Shown here: positions 31,279 to 35,519 of the stretch, one piece after another
Numbering within the stretch: the first letter of the stretch is position 1
Layout of the letters: each line of letters opens with the position of its first letter
Source of the DNA: Rhodoblastus sp052145335
GTDB lineage: Bacteria; Pseudomonadota; Alphaproteobacteria; Rhizobiales; Beijerinckiaceae
DNA length: 35,519 nt
Assembly: GCF_052145335.1 (NCBI RefSeq)
Contig: NZ_JBKQOU010000095.1
Coordinates: 1 to 35,519 of the forward strand
Direction of reading: 5' to 3'
Program-made: the position numbers and the translations under genes
Notes under the pieces: generated by a model
Databases searched by the model: none
What the model was told of the DNA's origin: nothing
The model's input: the letters and a program-made list of their open reading frames with translations, nothing else

Positions 31279-33351
31279 TCAATGCGCCAGCGCTTTGGCG
31301 CCATTGTGGTGGGCGATGATCGCTTCCGCCGGCTTGCCGACGATTTCGGCCAGATGGTCGAATTTCGCGGTGAAGGAGCCGACGCCCGCCGTCGCCGAGC
31401 GGAGTTCCACGATCAGGCCCCCCATTTCGGCTTCCGGCATCAAGGCGTTGAGCACGTCCCAACCTTCCCAGCCGGGGCGCGCATCATAGCCCAGGATCTG
31501 CCCCCGGCGGGCCGACACGATCGCGGTGATGCGCGACAAAGCCTCGCTTGGCGCCGTCAGCTCCACCGCGTAAATCGGCTCCAGCAGCACCGGATTGGCC
31601 TTGGCCAGAGCTTCGGACATGCCGATCCGCGCTGCGGTGCGGAAAGCCATGTCGGAGGAATCGACCGAATGATAGGAGCCGTCGGTCAGGGTGGCGGCGA
31701 CATCGACCACCGGAAAACCGAGCGGCCCGCTCACCAGGGCGTCGCGGCAGCCTTCCTCGATGGCGGAAAAAAAGTTCCTGGGCACGGAGCCGCCATGCAC
31801 GGTCTCGTTGAAGGCGAAGCCTTCGCCGCGGGGCAGCGGCCCGACATCCAGCGCCACGTCGCCGAACTGGCCATGGCCGCCTGACTGTTTCTTGTGACGC
31901 CCCCGCGTGGAAACCGCGTGGCGGATGGTTTCGCGGTAGCCAACGCCCGGCTTCTGGGTTTCGACATTGACGCCGAACCGCGCGGCAAGCCGCTCGAGGG
32001 CGACGCGCAGATGCATTTCGCCCTGGCCGAACAGTTTGAGTTCAGCGGCCTCCTGGTCATGGACGAAGGCCAGCGACGGGTCTTCCTCGATCAGCTTGGC
32101 CAGGGCGGTGGCAAGCCTCACCTCGTCCTTGCGGTCCTTGACGGCCAGCGCCAGGGCATGGGCCGGCTGTGGCGGCGGCACGGGCGCCACGGCGGGGGCC
32201 GGGACGCCATTCTTGGCGTCGCCGAAGGTCTCGCCGGTGGCGACATGGTCAAGGCGGCCGAAAGCAACGGCATCGCCTTCCTCGACTTTGGCTTGTTTCG
32301 AGCCGGAGAGACCGGTCAGTCGCGAAAGGCCGGAAATGCGATCGTCGCCGCTGGCGCTCCTGACGAGGCCGCCGTCGTTGAACGAGCCGCGCAAAACGCG
32401 GGCGAAAGTCAGCTTGCCGCCATGGGCAGTGTGGATGGTCTTGATTGCATGGGCGAGCGGCGCGCCGGAATCGGCGACGCCGAGGCGGGTGCGCACCTCG
32501 GCGATGCCGGGCGCTTCATGGCGAAGGGCCTTCAATAGCCGGGTCACCCCATGGCCGGCTTCCGCCGAGCCGATGAGCACCGGCGCGACCAGGCCCTGGC
32601 GCAGGTCCTGGGTCAAATCGTCGAAAATCTGGTCGCGCGGCGGCTCGATGTCGGAGATCAATTCCTCCATCAAGGAATCGTCGTAATCCGCAAGCCGCTC
32701 CAGCATGGTGTAGCGTGCTTCTTTTTCCGTTGGAATTTCCCCGGCGGGGACATCCACCACCACGGAGGGGGCGTGTTCGCGATAGACGAAGGCGCGCTCC
32801 AGCGCCAGATCTATAAAGCCGGTGGCTATGCCGTTCTGCCAGATCGGAATCTGGCGCAGCAGCAAGGGCGTGCGCGACGCCGGCTGCAGCATGGCGAGGG
32901 ATTCGCGGATGCGCGCCGTGGCAGTGTCGATTTTGTTGAGGAACAGGATGCGCGGCACGCCGAGGTCTTCGAGTTCGCGCAGAATCATGCGCAGGGCCGG
33001 CAATTTGCGCTCGTCAGTCTCGCAGACCACGATCGCCGCATCGCATAGCGGCAGGACGTTGCGCGCCTCGTGCAGGAATTCGACCGAACCGGGGCAGTCA
33101 ATGAAGGTGAAGCGGTCGCCGAGATAGTCGACCGAAGCGATATTGGCCTCGACGCTGGCGGCATGGGCGCGCGCCTCGGCGCTGGAATCGCCGACCGACG
33201 TGCCGTCGCGCACCGATCCCTGGCGCGACAGGGCGCCGGCGCGGGTCAGGATACATTCGAGCAAAGTGGTTTTGCCGCTCTGAAACGGGCCGACCAGGGC
33301 AGTCAGCCGTGGCCCGCTCACCCGTCTTTCGCCGTTCTGAGTCTCGCTCAT
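31279..33351 (-). CDS. Elongation factor G-like GTPase (atypical)
   Basis: A 690-aa protein with the five-domain layout of EF-G. G1 is GPFQSGKT (21-28), G3 is DCPGS (85-89) and G4 is NKID (139-142). The EF-G switch I motif RGITI is not present, and the His that activates water in translational GTPases (DTPGH) is Ser89 here. Domain IV/V patterns such as GEMHLRVALERL, KKQSGGHGQFGDV and RRGQILGYD are clear. ATG 33351 follows AAGGA; a 29-codon in-frame extension has no family character. It is not the housekeeping fusA, which would sit with rpsL-rpsG-tuf. It belongs to the EF-G-like paralogues of Alphaproteobacteria; the function is uncertain. Confidence 0.85.
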   Translation of the reverse strand: MSETQNGERRVSGPRLTALVGPFQSGKTTLLECILTRAGALSRQGSVRDGTSVGDSSAEARAHAASVEANIASVDYLGDRFTFIDCPGSVEFLHEARNVLPLCDAAIVVCETDERKLPALRMILRELEDLGVPRILFLNKIDTATARIRESLAMLQPASRTPLLLRQIPIWQNGIATGFIDLALERAFVYREHAPSVVVDVPAGEIPTEKEARYTMLERLADYDDSLMEELISDIEPPRDQIFDDLTQDLRQGLVAPVLIGSAEAGHGVTRLLKALRHEAPGIAEVRTRLGVADSGAPLAHAIKTIHTAHGGKLTFARVLRGSFNDGGLVRSASGDDRISGLSRLTGLSGSKQAKVEEGDAVAFGRLDHVATGETFGDAKNGVPAPAVAPVPPPQPAHALALAVKDRKDEVRLATALAKLIEEDPSLAFVHDQEAAELKLFGQGEMHLRVALERLAARFGVNVETQKPGVGYRETIRHAVSTRGRHKKQSGGHGQFGDVALDVGPLPRGEGFAFNETVHGGSVPRNFFSAIEEGCRDALVSGPLGFPVVDVAATLTDGSYHSVDSSDMAFRTAARIGMSEALAKANPVLLEPIYAVELTAPSEALSRITAIVSARRGQILGYDARPGWEGWDVLNALMPEAEMGGLIVELRSATAGVGSFTAKFDHLAEIVGKPAEAIIAHHNGAKALAH

Positions 33352-33495
33352 CGCTGTTTTCCTTATGGTTTTCCGTTTTATCCGCCTCACCGGCGCGGTC
33401 TCTGTCGTAAATATTTCACGCTGCCGGGGAATTGCCAATGTTTTTGGCGCGGCGGATCGTCGCTGGGCGCAAAGAGGCTGCGGTGAAAATATTAG

Positions 33496-33525
33496 TTTAC
33501 AAAATCCGTAGAAAATACATATTCA
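33496..33525 (+). promoter_or_regulatory. Weak candidate promoter for the TauE/SafE gene
   Basis: TTTACA (33496-33501) and TATTCA (33520-33525) lie 18 bp apart in an AT-rich patch within the 306-bp gap 33352-33657 between the divergent EF-G-like and TauE/SafE genes. No gene is recognised in that gap. Confidence 0.3.
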
Positions 33526-33657
33526 GTGCCGATGTCGCTAGGGCGGCGCGGTGGGAGACCCGGGCCGGTTGCGGCAGCTGGCTTCCGGCTGTAAAATTCC
33601 CTTGGCCTCTCGGAACTACTGCGGGAAACCGACGATTTTGGCGTGAAGGCCGTGTCT

Positions 33658-34446
33658 ATGCACTTGATTCAACTAATACATTTTCCCTACGCGGTCTCCG
33701 GCTTCGTGGTCGGCGCATTGGTGGGGCTGACCGGCGTCGGCGGCGGTTCGCTGATGACGCCGCTGCTGGTCCTGTTGTTTGGCATCCATCCGGCCACAGC
33801 GGTCGGCACGGACCTGCTTTACGCAGGCATCACCAAGATCAGCGGAACCACCGTCCATAGCCTGCATGGCTCAGTCGATTGGCGGGTGACGCGCCGCCTG
33901 TTCGCTGGCAGCGCGCCCGCCGCTCTGCTCACCTTGCTGGCGCTGTCATATTTCGGCGCGCAATCCGGCCAGACCAATGGGGTGATCACCACGACCTTGG
34001 GCGTATCGCTGCTGATGACGGCCGTCGCTTTGGTGTTTCGTCCCTACCTGGTGAAAAAATTTGCGCCTTTTTTCGAGGGGCGCAGCGACGAGCAGATTGC
34101 GCTTCTGACCGTCGTGTTGGGCGTGGGGCTCGGCGTGCTTGTAACCATTTCCTCGGTTGGGGCAGGGGCTTTGGGCGTGACCTTCCTGTTGATGCTCTAT
34201 CCCAAAATGCCGACCCTGCGCATTGTCGCCTCCGACATCGCCCATGCCGTTCCGCTGACGCTGATTGCAGGGGCGGGTCACTGGGCGATGGGCTCCGTGG
34301 ATTGGCCCATGCTGCTCTCGCTGCTGGTTGGCTCGATCCCCGGCGTCGCCATCGCCAGCCATTTCGCCAGTCGCGTGCCCGACCGGGTGCTGCGAACCTT
34401 GCTCGCCGGCGCCCTCGCGCTCGCCGGCGGCCGGTTGGCGTTGTAA
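33658..34446 (+). CDS. Sulfite exporter TauE/SafE family membrane protein
   Basis: A 262-aa protein with about eight membrane helices in two repeats. The first repeat has GFVVGALVGLTGVGGGSLMTPLL (split by the characteristic GVGGG at about residues 26-30) and HPATAVGTDL; the second repeat has VTISSVGAGALGVTFLL. The family moves sulfite, sulfonates or other small anions across the inner membrane; the substrate here is unknown. ATG 33658 has GAAGG upstream; a GTG at 33643 is an alternative. It ends 3 bp before the converging fatty acid hydroxylase gene. Confidence 0.88.
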   Translation: MHLIQLIHFPYAVSGFVVGALVGLTGVGGGSLMTPLLVLLFGIHPATAVGTDLLYAGITKISGTTVHSLHGSVDWRVTRRLFAGSAPAALLTLLALSYFGAQSGQTNGVITTTLGVSLLMTAVALVFRPYLVKKFAPFFEGRSDEQIALLTVVLGVGLGVLVTISSVGAGALGVTFLLMLYPKMPTLRIVASDIAHAVPLTLIAGAGHWAMGSVDWPMLLSLLVGSIPGVAIASHFASRVPDRVLRTLLAGALALAGGRLAL

Positions 34447-34449
34447 GTT

Positions 34450-35310
34450 TCAGGTCGAGCTGGAAATTCCCGTCTTGGCGTCGGAGGTGGTGAGGCTCGG
34501 CAAGAACGGCTCCACCATTTGCCCGATCACATCGCGCGGCATGGGCGTCGCCGTGCCATATTCGGCAGGCCATTGTTTCGGCAGATAGAAAGTGCCGAAT
34601 ATTCGGTCCATCACCGGCAGCATCGTCGCATAATTGTGGTCCTTGTGGTCCTCGTAAGTGTGGTGCCAATGATGAAAGGCCGGACTGGAGAGCACTTCCT
34701 CGAAGGGCCCTAGGCGCCAGCGCAGGTTGGCGTGGATGAAATAACTCCACATCGAGCCGGCGAACAGCACCAGAGCGGGCACGAGGCTCGGATGGTCGCC
34801 GACCGGCGCGGCGAAGCCAGTGGCGTATAAAAGCGTCAGGCCGCACAGCCGGGAAAAAACCAGATCGACGGGGTGCGCCCGCGTATTGACCAGAAAACTG
34901 ATGGTTTCGGCGCTGTGGTGGACGGCGTGGAAGCGCCACAGCAGCGGGATTTCATGGCTCCAGCGGTGGCCCCAATAGAAGCCGATTTCGCCGACCACCA
35001 TGGCTCCGACCATGCGCGCCCAGAGCGGCAGGCCCGCCGCCGCGCCGGTGACGCTGCCCGGCAGGATCGTGTGGATGGTCAGGGCGATCAGCGCCGAGAT
35101 GGGGCCCAGAAGGAAGATCGGCACAAGGCTGTTGATAAAATACCAGCCGAGGTTGGTTGACCAGCCCTTGTAGAAAAGCTTGACCGGCCGGACCGCGAAG
35201 AAATGTTCCAGCGGCGCGAAGACCGCGAACATGATCGCCAGCCAGATGCAGCTTCGCGCGCCTTCCATCAGAAGGCGAACGACTTGCGGATGCGACGCCA
35301 GCGATTCCAT
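34450..35310 (-). CDS. Fatty acid hydroxylase / sterol desaturase superfamily protein
   Basis: A 286-aa integral membrane di-iron enzyme. It has hydrophobic helices at about 20-38, 55-85 and 95-112, then the eight-His signature: HRWSH (115-119), HAVHH (128-132), HHWHH (213-217) and further His at 222 and 225. Such enzymes hydroxylate or desaturate lipid chains or sterol-like substrates using O2; with hopanoids likely in this organism a lipid substrate fits, but nothing fixes it. ATG 35310 follows AAGGA; an 18-codon extension to 35364 is less likely. Confidence 0.88.
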   Translation of the reverse strand: MESLASHPQVVRLLMEGARSCIWLAIMFAVFAPLEHFFAVRPVKLFYKGWSTNLGWYFINSLVPIFLLGPISALIALTIHTILPGSVTGAAAGLPLWARMVGAMVVGEIGFYWGHRWSHEIPLLWRFHAVHHSAETISFLVNTRAHPVDLVFSRLCGLTLLYATGFAAPVGDHPSLVPALVLFAGSMWSYFIHANLRWRLGPFEEVLSSPAFHHWHHTYEDHKDHNYATMLPVMDRIFGTFYLPKQWPAEYGTATPMPRDVIGQMVEPFLPSLTTSDAKTGISSST

Positions 35311-35361
35311 CGACTTGTCCTTAATAGATTGGCGAAGGGGCTTTCGCGCCTTTATTGACAA

Positions 35362-35396
35362 CAAAAATGCAAACGGGCGGGATTGCTCCCGCCCGT
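35362..35396 (-). terminator. Intrinsic terminator after the PEP-CTERM gene
   Basis: ACGGGCGGG (35373-35381) pairs with CCCGCCCGT (35388-35396). On the minus strand the stem is followed by TTTGCATTTTTG, so it ends the gene running in from the right edge. Confidence 0.8.
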
Positions 35397-35418
35397 CGTT
35401 ATCTCACGCTTGTAACAA

Positions 35419-35519
35419 TCAGGCCACGGCGCGGTTCTTGGCGCGGCGATGACCCGCGAAGCCGAGGCCGGCGAAGCCCATGAGCATCAGGGCCCAGGTC
35501 GACAGTTCCGGCACGCCGG
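35419..35519 (-). CDS. C-terminal end of a PEP-CTERM sorting-domain protein (partial)
   Basis: The last 33 codons before a TGA on the minus strand read GVPELSTWALMLMGFAGLGF, then AGHRRAKNRAVA. This is the tripartite PEP-CTERM signal: V-P-E near a Trp, one membrane helix, and a basic tail. Such signals are processed by an exosortase at the inner membrane and go with exopolysaccharide export. Here the third position after V-P-E is Leu instead of Pro. The rest of the gene lies beyond the window. Confidence 0.85.
   Translation of the reverse strand, partial: GVPELSTWALMLMGFAGLGFAGHRRAKNRAVA

Overview
The window looks like the chromosome of a GC-rich alphaproteobacterium of the order Hyphomicrobiales (Rhizobiales), plausibly from the Beijerinckiaceae/Methylocystaceae side; that placement is an inference from gene content, not from a search. 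Pointers are the order tRNA-Trp, secE, nusG, rplK-rplA-rplJ-rplL, rpoB, rpoC; an IalB-family secreted protein; a DUF1236-type protein; the RHH_4-type protein; the hopanoid enzyme HpnJ; a relic of a rhizobial-type hup/hyp hydrogenase locus; and a PEP-CTERM tail.

Layout. 1-5450: terminator of an upstream unit, tRNA-Trp, then an accessory block with a SnoaL-like protein, a HicA-like small protein, an exported alpha/beta hydrolase, a DEDDh exonuclease, a cut-off NAD(P)-binding fragment, hupK, a decayed start of hypA, and a TerC-family membrane protein. 5450-6490: secE and nusG with a good promoter in front and a terminator behind. 6597-8902: a second accessory block (DJ-1/PfpI, RHH_4, Crp/Fnr regulator, a small divergent gene). 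9255-20756: rplK, rplA, a 704-bp structured gap, rplJ, rplL, rpoB, rpoC and a strong terminator. 20757-24710: an AT-rich stretch with a tandem repeat, a frameshifted DUF1236 gene, IalB, hpnJ, an AbrB-type transporter remnant and a small Cys-rich secreted protein. 24717-30884: glutaminase, divergent from a tightly coupled HlyD / double-ATPase ABC / permease operon of the yhiI-rbbA-yhhJ kind. 30949-35519: a zinc-ribbon protein, an EF-G-like GTPase, a TauE/SafE transporter, a fatty acid hydroxylase-type enzyme and the end of a PEP-CTERM protein.

How it fits together. The core is the translation/transcription supercluster, here broken twice by accessory genes (tRNA-Trp to secE, nusG to rplK) and not followed by rpsL-rpsG-fusA-tuf. 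The rpoC reading frame carries a TAA at codon 43, where a conserved Glu is expected. Because rpoC is essential, a base error is the first explanation. Several other loci are damaged: hypA, the Rossmann fragment, the DUF1236 gene and the AbrB gene. Some are true decay (deletions, loss of most of the gene); others (rpoC, the G-run in the DUF1236 gene) could be consensus errors.

No CRISPR array, complete insertion sequence, prophage or rRNA was seen. The observations most worth a second look are the hydrogenase-locus relic, the rpoC stop, the rplJ upstream leader, and the EF-G-like protein lacking the catalytic His.
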